A stretch of 64,000 nt of DNA from an uncultured bacterium (lineage in GTDB: Bacteria; Planctomycetota; UBA1135; GCA-002686595). The position numbers and the translations under genes were made by a program. Where the stretch lies: assembly GCA_938083085.1 (NCBI GenBank), contig CALLKX010000048.1, positions 62,001-126,000 on the forward strand, given 5' to 3'. The notes beneath the pieces are model-generated. The model was not told the DNA's origin. It saw only the letters and a list, made by a program, of their open reading frames with translations, and did no database searches. Below are positions 41,587-49,733 of this stretch, one piece after another. Position 1 is the stretch's first letter. Every line of letters begins with the position of its first letter.

Positions 41587-42654
41587 CTAGACCAGCTGCA
41601 CGAGGGAGTCACCCTCCCGCGGGAGGACCTCGCCGATCCGGTGCACCGCGACATCGCGGCTCGCGAGTTCGTCCTCGAGCTTCGCGGCATGGGCCTCGGG
41701 GAGGACAATCAACAGGCCCCCTGAAGTCTCTGCGTCGTAGGTGATGTCCACGAGGGCCTGGTCCAGCCCCTGGGCGACCTGCACCTGCCCCGCGAGGGCC
41801 GACTTGCCGCGCTTGACGCCGCCCGAAACGACGCCCTTGGCAGCGAGGTCACGCGCACCGGGGAAGATCGGGACCGCGGACAGGTCGAACCGCATGGTCA
41901 CCCCGGACGAACGTGCGATGTTGCTGGCGTGCCCGTTGAGGCCGAAGCCAGTGATGTCCGTGCAGGCGTGTGAGCCCGCGCTGTTCATCGCCTCGGCCGC
42001 GCGGTTGTTGAGGGTGGCCATCTGCTCAGCCGCGGCGCGGACCGCGGCCTCAGGCGCCTTTCGGAACTTGCCCGCGGTGGTCATTGACCCCATCCCGAGG
42101 GACTTCGTGAGGTAGAGCACGTCGCCCGGCTTGGCGCCCGCGTTGTCCGCGAGATGAGCTCGGTCCACGACCCCGGTCACCGCGAACCCGAACTGGGGCT
42201 CGGGAGCCTCGACCGTATGACCCCCAGCGACCACGGCTCCAGCCTCGGCGATCTTCTCGAACCCGCCGCGGAAGATGTCTGAGATCCACTCCTCCTTGAA
42301 GCCCTTGGGGAAACCCGCGAGATTCAGGGCGCTGATCGGCCGCCCCCCCATGGCGTAGACGTCCGACAGCGAGTTCGCCGCCGCGACCGCCCCGTACAGG
42401 TACGCGTCGTCGAGGACCGGCGGGAAGTAGTCCACCGTCTGGACCAGCGCGATCTCCGCCCCCGCGGGCAGCCCGTCGCGCTCACCGAGCACGACGACGC
42501 CGGCGTCATCGACGGTCTGGGGACCGACGATGAGTCGAGGATCGGACGACGGATCAAGGTCACGCAGCACCTGCGTGAGTTGCCCCATGGGCATCTTGGC
42601 CGCTCAGCCTGCGCAGGCGGCGTAGTCGGTGAGTCGCTTGTTGCGTTTGAACAT
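41587..42654 (-). CDS. selD: Selenide, water dikinase (SelD) read through an in-frame TGA as selenocysteine
   Basis: Read from ATG 42654, the frame gives an N-terminus ending RLTDYAACAG, then TGA at 42606-42604, then AAKMPMGQL and a full SelD body ending at 41587. The TGA is codon 17, exactly where E. coli SelD has catalytic Cys17, and the conserved Lys follows in AAK. The body shows VGPQTVDDAGVV, TVDYFPPVLDD, AAANSLSDVYAMGG, GGHTVEAPEPQFG and DITGFGLNGH, all typical. The total is 355 residues with Sec. The enzyme makes selenophosphate from selenide and ATP. The selA gene lies upstream on the same strand. If TGA were a stop, the conserved catalytic N-terminus would be lost, so recoding is the best explanation. 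Confidence 0.92.
42604..42606 (-). other. Selenocysteine TGA codon of selD with a possible SECIS hairpin
   Basis: In-frame TGA at codon 17. On the mRNA strand a small hairpin TGCCC-ATG-GGGCA (42593-42581) begins 11 nt after the TGA, placing a G-containing apical loop about 16-18 nt downstream, within the range described for bacterial SECIS elements. The stem is short, so the structural part is tentative. The codon assignment rests on alignment with the SelD family. Confidence 0.75.
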
Positions 42655-42909
42655 GATGGTGGGCGGGGCGCTTCCCCGCTTCGACTCTAAGCCCACACCC
42701 TGCCCCTTGGAAGCGAAGCGCCCGCTTGATTCCCGATCCGCCGGGGAAGTCACCCGCGCCCCATCCCCGCCGCCGAGCAGGAGGACCAGGGCCAAGCGTG
42801 AGAGCGGATCGACCCCGCCGGGGAGCGTCGAGGGGACCGTGCTGGAGCCACGAGCCTCGATCACGGGAAAGCCCGTCGGCTGGTCACCGACGAGGGTCTG
42901 CAGCCGGTG

Positions 42910-44394
42910 TCAGACGAGGGCCCCGAAGGCCGCGAGGAGGCGCGCCTCGTCCCCGGGCAGGAGCGCGCGCGGGTCCAGCAGGACGGCATCCTCGTGGATG
43001 CGGACGAAGACCGGCGGCTCCCCCGCACGCAGGCTGGTGGCGAGGGACTCCGCGGACCGCCCCTCCGCTGAGACGCGAACCGCGGTCGTCGGCAGGAAGA
43101 CCGTCGGCGCGCTGCCGCTCCCGGGCTGGGACCTTTCGGGGATGGCCTCGGCGGTGAAGCCGGGGAGGGCCTCGATGGCGGCCGCGATACGGGCGGCGCT
43201 CTCCGCCAGCTCGGCCTCGGGTCGGTGCATCAGGCGGCGCGAGGGGATCTCGCCGCCGCGCCCGGCGAGCAGCAGCTCGAGGGTGGTCTCGAGCCCAGCC
43301 AGCGCGACCTTGTCGAGGCGCAGGGCCCGGTAGATCGGGTTGGCCCGCAGGGCTCGGATCGAGTCGCGGGTACCGACGATCAGGCCCGCCTGGGGGCCGC
43401 CAAGGAGCTTGTCGCCGGAGAAGGCCACCACGTCCATGCCCGTCGCCACGGCGTCGCGCACCACGGTCTCGTCCCCCACCTCCTCGAGGGAGCGGGTCCC
43501 CTCCACCTCGACCCGCCCTGAGCCGAGGTCCCAGCCAGACGTGACGCCGTGCTCCTTCCCGAGCTGCGCGAGCTCCGCCGGCTCCGCCTCCTCGGTGAAG
43601 CCCACCACGCGGTAGTTGCTGGTATGGACCTTCATGAGCAGCCCCGTGTCCGGTCCGATGGCGCGCTCGTAGTCCGCGGCCCGCGTGCGGTTGGTCGTGC
43701 CGACCTCGACCATGCGCACCCCCGCGCGCGCCATGACATCGGGCACCCTGAAGGAGCCGCCGATCTCGACCAGCTCCCCGCGGCTCACCACCGCCTCGCG
43801 CCCGCCAGCGAAGGTCTGCATCATCAAGAAGGCCGCGCCTGCGCAGTTGTTCACCGCGATCCCCGCCTCGGCGCCGGTGAGGCGCGAGAGGAGCACGCCG
43901 AGGCGCGCGTCGCGCTCATTCCGTCGCGCGCTGAAGCGGTCCATCTCGAGGACGCAATAGCCTTCGGCGGCCGCCCTCATGCGCTCGGCCGCCTCGGGGT
44001 GGACCGGCGCCCGCCCCAGGTTGGTGTGCAGCACGACACCGGTCGCGTTCACCGCCGAGCGGACCCCACGGCCGGCCTCCACCCGCGCCCGTGCCAGGAG
44101 GGCCGCCTGGAACCCGCCGCCCGAGACCTCCGCCTCCACGTCCGCCGCGCCCAGATGGTCCTTCGCGATGCGCCGCCGGAGGGCGTCCAGTTCCTGCTGC
44201 ACGAGCTCGGTGCGCACGGCAGCGGGGATGGCGCCCAGCCGGGCGTCGGCGTCCGGTGTCGCGCCGGCCTCGCGGCCCGCCTCGACGTCCTGGAGGCCAT
44301 CGAGGCACCCGTCGAGCAATCGGCGTCCCTCATCCACGCTGGGAAGGGCTCGGAACGGGTTTGCCTCGCTGTTGGCCTGGTTGCCGGAACTCAT
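42910..44394 (-). CDS. selA: L-seryl-tRNA(Sec) selenium transferase (SelA)
   Basis: A 494-residue PLP enzyme. The N-terminal domain includes LPSVDEGRRLLDG. The core shows NATGVVLHTNLGRAPV, EMDRFSARRNERDARL, GIAVNNCAGAAFLMM and VEVGTTNRTRAADYERAI, and the PLP-lysine motif is VVAFSGDKLLGGPQAG near residue 317. The C-terminus has the usual LAGEP-like PVFVRIHEDAVLLDPRALL. It converts seryl-tRNA(Sec) to selenocysteinyl-tRNA(Sec) using selenophosphate. It is 255 bp upstream of selD on the same strand; that gap holds no tRNA-Sec that I could recognise. Together they show that this genome decodes UGA as selenocysteine. The selB and selC genes must lie elsewhere. Confidence 0.96.
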   Translation of the reverse strand: MSSGNQANSEANPFRALPSVDEGRRLLDGCLDGLQDVEAGREAGATPDADARLGAIPAAVRTELVQQELDALRRRIAKDHLGAADVEAEVSGGGFQAALLARARVEAGRGVRSAVNATGVVLHTNLGRAPVHPEAAERMRAAAEGYCVLEMDRFSARRNERDARLGVLLSRLTGAEAGIAVNNCAGAAFLMMQTFAGGREAVVSRGELVEIGGSFRVPDVMARAGVRMVEVGTTNRTRAADYERAIGPDTGLLMKVHTSNYRVVGFTEEAEPAELAQLGKEHGVTSGWDLGSGRVEVEGTRSLEEVGDETVVRDAVATGMDVVAFSGDKLLGGPQAGLIVGTRDSIRALRANPIYRALRLDKVALAGLETTLELLLAGRGGEIPSRRLMHRPEAELAESAARIAAAIEALPGFTAEAIPERSQPGSGSAPTVFLPTTAVRVSAEGRSAESLATSLRAGEPPVFVRIHEDAVLLDPRALLPGDEARLLAAFGALV

Positions 44395-44477
44395 GATCCC
44401 CCGAGATTAGCGCCCGGAGCGCCCGCCGTCGCGCCGCCGGGCTCGATCCCGATCCGAGCCGCTGTTAGATTGTGTAC

Positions 44478-46268
44478 ATGGCGCCCCCCTCCCCGACGGC
44501 CTCGGCCTCGCCCTCATCCAGTCCAAAGGGACACCCCGACCTCCCCGGACACTGGGACCTGATGGAGCCGGACCAGGAGCTGGTCCAGGGCCTCGTGCGC
44601 TCCGAGCGGCTCCCCGAGGTCCTCGCACGGCTCCTGGTGAACCGCGGCCACGGGTCCCCGGAGGCGGCCGCGTCCCAGCTCGCGCCGACGCTCCACGGGC
44701 TGAACGACCCGGCCGGCCTGCCCGAGATGGAGCGCGCCGCCGAGCGGCTCGAGAAGGCGGTGGCAGAGGGCGAGACCGTCCTGGTCCACGGGGACTACGA
44801 CGTGGACGGGGTCAGCGGGACGGTCCTCCTCGTGCGCTTCCTCAGGCACCTTGGAGCCAAGGTCGAGTGGCACATCCCCCACCGCACCAAGGACGGCTAC
44901 TCCTTCGGAGATCACTCGGTGGTCAAGGCCAAGGAGACGGGCGCGACCCTCGTCATCTCGGTGGACAACGGCACCTCGGCGGTGGAGCCGATCGCCGCAC
45001 TCCGCGACGCCGGCGTCGACGTCATCGTCACAGATCACCACGAGCCCCCCGAGGGTGACCTGCCGCCGACGTTCGCGCTGGTGAACCCCAAGCTCCCCAC
45101 ATCGACCTACCCCTTCCGCGAGCTCTGCGGCAGCGCCGTGGCGTTCAAGCTGGCCTGGGCTGTTTGCCAGCGCATGAGCGACGGCGACAAGGTCCGCCCT
45201 GACCTGAGGCAGTTCCTCCTGGAGGCCCTCGGCTACGTGGCCATCGCCACCATCTGCGACGTGGTGCCTCTGATCGGTGAGAACCGCATCCTCGCTCACT
45301 TCGGACTCCGGGCGCTCCACGAGTCACCGTCGCCGGGGGTCCAGGCGCTCCTCGAGCGCACCGACCTCGCAGGGCGAGCCCTGACCGCCGAGGACATCGG
45401 CTTTCAAATCGGCCCGCGCATCAACGCAAGCGGCCGTATGGACAGCGCCGCCCGCGCCGTGGAGACCCTGCTCGCCGCCGACGCGGTGGAAGGACGCCGC
45501 CACGCCGAGCACCTCGAGTCCCTCAACGACGCCCGCCGCCAGGTGGAGCGCGGCGTCCTCGAGGAGGCGCTCGAACAGGCGGAGCAGTTCGCGGACCTAG
45601 AGGCCTACCCGATCATGGTCCTCGGCGGCGCGGGCTGGCACCCCGGCGTGGTGGGCATCGTCGCCTCCCGGATCGTGGACCGGTACAACCGTCCGGCGCT
45701 GATCATCGGCATCGACGACGAGGGCATCGGGCGCGGGAGCGCGCGCTCCGTCCCTGGCGTGAGCGTGCTCGACATCATGCGCGGCGGCGCGGACCACATG
45801 AACCGCTTCGGCGGGCACGCCATGGCGGCCGGCTGCGAGATTCAAGGCGAGCGCCTCGACGACCTGCGCGCGGCGCTGGTGGCGAGGGCCAAGGACCTCC
45901 CGCCGAGGGATGCGGTTCAGGACCTCCGTATCGACACGCGGGTCCAGCTCCAGGGCTTCAACGAGAGCTTGATGCGCCAGATCCAGCGGCTCGAGCCGTG
46001 CGGAGAGGGCAACCCCCAGCCGGTCCTCCTCGCGGAGGACATCCGGCTCGAGGAGATGCCCCGGATCATCGGGCAGGACCGCACCCACATGCTCCTCCAG
46101 GTCCGCTCGGGGACGACGGTGCTCAAGGCCCTCGCGTTCGGCATGGCGAACCGCGAGCATGAGCTCCGGATGTCCCGTCCGGTGGACCTTGTGTTCACCC
46201 CGCGCCTGAGCCACTGGCGCGGGCGCACCCAGGTGGAGCTGATCGTGGCGGACTTCCAGTGCAGATGA
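44478..46268 (+). CDS. recJ: Single-stranded-DNA-specific exonuclease RecJ
   Basis: A 596-residue DHH-family 5'-3' exonuclease. The phosphoesterase motifs are VHGDYDVDGVSGT (motif I) near residue 100, SVDNGTSAVEP, VIVTDHHEPP (DHH) near 187, and IGPRINASGRMDSA. The DHHA1 domain has GWHPGVVGIVASRIVDRYNRP, GIGRGSARSV and FGGHAMAAGCEI, and the OB-fold tail ends in PVDLVFTPRLSHWRGRTQVEL. The N-terminus is longer than average, with a Ser/Pro-rich leader. ATG 44478 is preferred over GTG 44472. RecJ degrades ssDNA in recombination and mismatch repair. A short GAGGGGC-T5-GCCCTC hairpin at 46267-46284 may terminate it. Confidence 0.96.
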   Translation: MAPPSPTASASPSSSPKGHPDLPGHWDLMEPDQELVQGLVRSERLPEVLARLLVNRGHGSPEAAASQLAPTLHGLNDPAGLPEMERAAERLEKAVAEGETVLVHGDYDVDGVSGTVLLVRFLRHLGAKVEWHIPHRTKDGYSFGDHSVVKAKETGATLVISVDNGTSAVEPIAALRDAGVDVIVTDHHEPPEGDLPPTFALVNPKLPTSTYPFRELCGSAVAFKLAWAVCQRMSDGDKVRPDLRQFLLEALGYVAIATICDVVPLIGENRILAHFGLRALHESPSPGVQALLERTDLAGRALTAEDIGFQIGPRINASGRMDSAARAVETLLAADAVEGRRHAEHLESLNDARRQVERGVLEEALEQAEQFADLEAYPIMVLGGAGWHPGVVGIVASRIVDRYNRPALIIGIDDEGIGRGSARSVPGVSVLDIMRGGADHMNRFGGHAMAAGCEIQGERLDDLRAALVARAKDLPPRDAVQDLRIDTRVQLQGFNESLMRQIQRLEPCGEGNPQPVLLAEDIRLEEMPRIIGQDRTHMLLQVRSGTTVLKALAFGMANREHELRMSRPVDLVFTPRLSHWRGRTQVELIVADFQCR

Positions 46269-46453
46269 GGGGCTTTTTGCCCTCCGGCGCGCTGGCCCTC
46301 CACCCGCTCTCGCGCTGACCTCTCGGCGGGCTCCTCTCCGCCACGGGACGGGCTGCCGGCGGGTCTCCCACTGGCCTCCCACTGGCCCAGCGAGCGCGCT
46401 GCGATCGTGACCCAGCCATCGCCCTCCCGGGCCGCGCCCCCTATTCTCGGGGC

Positions 46454-48151
46454 ATGAACCCGTTGCCCGTCCAAACGCTCGCTGCCCTCACGCTCCTGTC
46501 GCTGACCGCCTGCGCGACGCGCTCCACCCCGGCGCCGGCAGACTGGCCCCAGGGACCGGGCCCCCACGGCGACTGGAGCAGCGAGGGGCCGGAACCCCCG
46601 CTGCGCTTCAGCGTCCGGCGGAACGAGCACGTGCTCTGGCGCACGCCGCTCCCCGAGACGGGCCAGGGCGGCGTGACCGTGGCGGGTGGGCGAGCCTTCG
46701 TCGCCTCCATGGCCCCCTGGGATCCCGCCAACGCCCTCGCCCCCGACGAGGCCGCGCGCTTCAAGCACGCCACCGAGGGCCGCGCCGTGGTCGGCGCGCA
46801 CATCGACGCCCACTGCCTCGACGCCAGCACCGGAGCGCCTCTCTGGACTCGCCGTATCAAGGGCAGCGTCCCCGCCATCTACACCTACCCCTTCTCGGAC
46901 GCCACGGCCGCCTCTCCCGTGGCGTGCGCGGGCGGCGTGATCTTCACCAACGCCGCAGGACGCGTGGTGTGCTTCGACCTCGACGGGCAGGTCCGCTGGG
47001 AGCGCGCCTACACGCCCGCCTTCGACGGGCCCTTCAACAAGCAGTTTGAGCCGGTGCTGATCGATGAGGGGGACCGGCAGGTGTTCGTACATATGGAGCC
47101 CTTCGCCCCTGGCGACCGTATCTCTGGCGACAGTGTCTCTGGCGACAGTGCCCTGAGCGACAGTGCCCTGAGCGACGAAGAGCTTCACAGCCGGTGGCAC
47201 TACCTCGTGGGTCTCGACGCCGCGACCGGCGCCGAGCTCTGGAGGAGCGAGGATGGGCTGACCCAGTACAACGCCCCCACCCTCGTGGGCGGCGCCGCCC
47301 CGCGGATGCTCCACGCACGCGGCGGACCCCACGCCGTCCCAGAGCGCCCCGTAGGCATCTCCCTCACGGACCTGACTGGCGAGCGCGCCGGGGCACGCAG
47401 CTGGCGCTTCGAGGACCCGCGCGGCAACCATGAGGCGTCGCTCCAGACCATGGCTCACGACGACCGGTACGCGTACTGGATCCTCAAGGAGCCCCGCAAC
47501 GAGCTGGTGGTCCTCGACCTCGCGTCCGGTGAAGAGGTCCGCTCCATCTCCCTCGTGACGGGCGTCACCCTGCGCACCTTCGATCAAGCCCTCGGCGAAT
47601 GGGCCACCACGGAGGACGTCGACCTGGAGAAGGGGGTCTTCCCCGCGCGCTACTCCATGATCGCGGCGGCGGGGACGGTGACCTTCCAGTGCTACGCCAC
47701 GGCATGGGGTAAGCCGACCATCGGCCCGGCCTACAGCTTCGCGCGGGTGGACCCGGTGGCCGGGACCGTGGAGTACCTCGAGGTTCCAACGGACGTGGTC
47801 CCTGGCGCAGACGGTGAGGCGCAGGGCTTCCTCTGGCGCACCCCCCGTGTGGCGCGCCCACTGAATAGCCGAGGCGAGGAGGTGACCGGCGATGATCGCT
47901 CCCGCTGGGACGGGTGGGACTGGGTCTTCAACGGCTCGCCGACCCGCGTCAATGACCGCCTCTACTTCACCCTGGCGAGCGGGGTGGTCTATGTCCTCGA
48001 CGCCGCAGCGCGGCCCTTCGACGGCGCCGCCCTGCTGGCCGTCAACGACCTGGGGCCTGCCGGCGAGGTGTGGACCGCGAACTCGGTGTCCTACGCCGGC
48101 GGCCGGCTGTACCACCGCACCGGCGCCGAGGTCCTCTGCTTCGGGCGCTGA
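46454..48151 (+). CDS. PQQ-type beta-propeller lipoprotein
   Basis: A 565-residue exported protein. The signal VQTLAALTLLSLTACATRST has a lipobox Cys (LTAC). The mature part shows outer-membrane PQQ-like propeller blades: VLWRTPLPETGQGGVTVAGGRAFV, HCLDASTGAPLWTRRIKG, GRVVCFDLDGQVRWERAY, LVGLDAATGAELWRSEDG and GVVYVLDAA. Between blades near residues 219-239 sits a short Gly/Asp/Ser repeat encoded by a 15-bp tandem repeat. Planctomycetes carry many such propellers. No cofactor-binding dehydrogenase residues were recognised, so a structural or ligand-binding role is likely. It converges with the sulfatase operon 25 bp away. The 185-bp gap upstream of it has an 11-bp repeated CTCCCACTGGC. Confidence 0.82.
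   Translation: MNPLPVQTLAALTLLSLTACATRSTPAPADWPQGPGPHGDWSSEGPEPPLRFSVRRNEHVLWRTPLPETGQGGVTVAGGRAFVASMAPWDPANALAPDEAARFKHATEGRAVVGAHIDAHCLDASTGAPLWTRRIKGSVPAIYTYPFSDATAASPVACAGGVIFTNAAGRVVCFDLDGQVRWERAYTPAFDGPFNKQFEPVLIDEGDRQVFVHMEPFAPGDRISGDSVSGDSALSDSALSDEELHSRWHYLVGLDAATGAELWRSEDGLTQYNAPTLVGGAAPRMLHARGGPHAVPERPVGISLTDLTGERAGARSWRFEDPRGNHEASLQTMAHDDRYAYWILKEPRNELVVLDLASGEEVRSISLVTGVTLRTFDQALGEWATTEDVDLEKGVFPARYSMIAAAGTVTFQCYATAWGKPTIGPAYSFARVDPVAGTVEYLEVPTDVVPGADGEAQGFLWRTPRVARPLNSRGEEVTGDDRSRWDGWDWVFNGSPTRVNDRLYFTLASGVVYVLDAAARPFDGAALLAVNDLGPAGEVWTANSVSYAGGRLYHRTGAEVLCFGR
47109..47180 (+). repeat. In-frame 15-bp tandem repeat inside the propeller gene
   Basis: Four and a half copies of a 15-bp unit (CTGGCGACAGTGTCT and variants, later TGAGCGACAGTGCCC) encode SGDSVSGDSALSDSALSD. 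Because the unit is a multiple of three, copy-number change would lengthen or shorten a surface loop without a frameshift. Confidence 0.85.
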
Positions 48152-48176
48152 GCGCCCCCACGGCGGACGCTGAAGA

Positions 48177-49733
48177 TCAGCGCAGCCCGAGCGACCTGAG
48201 CCCCGCGGCCCGGATTCCGTCCAGCTGCACGGACATGGCCTCCGCCCGCTCGGGGTGCTCGGCGGCCACGTCAGACGCCTCCCCCACATCGTCGGCGAGG
48301 TTGTAGAGCTCGGCCCCGGCCCCGGCCTTGGGCCGCTGGACCAGCTTCCACGGCCCGTCCCGCAAGGCGAGACCGCGGGCCTCCTCCACCACGTACTGAC
48401 GCCCCACCGCGTCGCGGCCCAGCAATGCGTCGATGGCGTCCCGGCTGTCCATTGCCTCCTCCTCGGGGAGCGGCACACCGAGCATCGACGCGAAGGAGGC
48501 CACGAAGTCCACCTGCGTCACGAGCGCGGTCGACACCCCAGGCTCGATCCCGCCGGGCCAGCGAACGATCAGCGGCACTCGCGTCCCCCCCTCGTACACC
48601 TGGTACTTCCCACCCCGGTACGGGCCAGAGCCGTCATGCCCCCGGTCGACCTCCTCCTTGCTGGTGAGGACCGTCGTGCCGTCCACGTAGCCGTCGTCAT
48701 AGACCGGCCCGTTATCGCTGGAGAAGATCACCACCGTGTTCTCGGCGAGCCCCCGGGCCTCGAGGGCCTCCATGACCGCGCCCGCCGCCCAGTCCAGCTG
48801 GACCATCGCGTCGCCGCGGTAGCCCAGCTCGCTCTTGCCCTTGAAGCGCGGATGGGGCGTGCGGGGCACGTGGATGTCCTGGGAGGAGAAGAAGAGGAAG
48901 AAGGGCTCCTCGTGGTTCTCATCGATGAAGCGCGTGGCCCGCTCAACGAACACATCCGCCATGGTCTCGTCATCCCACAGCGCGGCCTCGCCGCCGGCCA
49001 TGTAGCCGATGCGTCCGATGCCGTTGATGACCGACTGGTTGTGCCCGTGGGAGCTCGGGTAGTAGGTCATCGCCTCGGGGGTCTTACGCCCGTTGGGGTA
49101 AGGCGTGCTGCCCTCGGGCGCGCCGCCGAGCTTCCCCACGTAGAGCGGGTCCGTCGGGTCGAGGCCCACCACCCCGTGGCCCTCCAGGTAGACGCACGGC
49201 ACGCGATCGTTGGTCGAGGGCAGGAGGAAGGACTCGTCGAAGCCGAGCTCCATGGGGCCCGGCTTCACCGCCCCGTTCCAATCGACGGCCTCACCCTCCG
49301 CGCCCAGGCCGAGGTGCCACTTGCCAACGATCCCGGTGCGGTACCCCGCCGCCCGGAACGTATCCGGGAGCGTCCAGGCATCAACAGGGATCGTCAGCCG
49401 CGCGTTCGGGGGGAGCACCCGGACGCCGCTGCGGAAGCCGTGCACCCCGGTGAGCAGCGCGAAGCGCGAGGGCGTGCAGGTGCCCGCCGCGCAGTGCCCG
49501 TCCGTGAATCGGAGCCCCTCGGCCGCCAGCCGGTCCAGGTTGGGGGTCGGGATCTTCTCCGCGCCGTAGCAGCCGAGGTCCCCGAAGCCCACGTCGTCCC
49601 CGTAGATCAGGACCACGTTGGGGCGCTCCCCGGAGCGGGGGGCGCTCGAGCCGACGACGCTCGCGTCGGGAGACGCCGCGCAGGCGCCGAAGAGCAAGGT
49701 GAGGAAGGTCAGGGTGTGCTTCATGGTCATCAT
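48177..49733 (-). CDS. Formylglycine-type sulfatase
   Basis: A 518-residue sulfatase. The signal region LTFLTLLFGACAASP suggests a lipoprotein. Metal-binding DD is in YGDDVGFGDLGCYG. The modification motif CTPSR (Cys86 in GTCTPSRFALLTG) is the substrate for formylglycine conversion. Later motifs are GYRTGIVGKWHLG, FLFFSSQDIHVPR and VIFSSDNGPV, with a C-terminal subdomain ending in DGIRAAGLRSLGLR. It removes sulfate esters, probably from marine polysaccharides, in the periplasm or at the cell surface. The start overlaps the preceding sulfatase stop as ATGA. A sulfatase-maturing enzyme is not encoded in this window. Confidence 0.95.
   Translation of the reverse strand: MMTMKHTLTFLTLLFGACAASPDASVVGSSAPRSGERPNVVLIYGDDVGFGDLGCYGAEKIPTPNLDRLAAEGLRFTDGHCAAGTCTPSRFALLTGVHGFRSGVRVLPPNARLTIPVDAWTLPDTFRAAGYRTGIVGKWHLGLGAEGEAVDWNGAVKPGPMELGFDESFLLPSTNDRVPCVYLEGHGVVGLDPTDPLYVGKLGGAPEGSTPYPNGRKTPEAMTYYPSSHGHNQSVINGIGRIGYMAGGEAALWDDETMADVFVERATRFIDENHEEPFFLFFSSQDIHVPRTPHPRFKGKSELGYRGDAMVQLDWAAGAVMEALEARGLAENTVVIFSSDNGPVYDDGYVDGTTVLTSKEEVDRGHDGSGPYRGGKYQVYEGGTRVPLIVRWPGGIEPGVSTALVTQVDFVASFASMLGVPLPEEEAMDSRDAIDALLGRDAVGRQYVVEEARGLALRDGPWKLVQRPKAGAGAELYNLADDVGEASDVAAEHPERAEAMSVQLDGIRAAGLRSLGLR

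Noticed and set aside
42604-42864. A separate 86-codon minus-strand gene ending at TGA 42604
   Set aside because: Its last 16 codons are the conserved N-terminus of SelD, so the TGA is better read as selenocysteine within selD than as a stop of another gene.
42655-42909. Possible selC (tRNA-Sec) between selA and selD
   Set aside because: No UCA anticodon loop or long variable arm could be identified on either strand of this gap.
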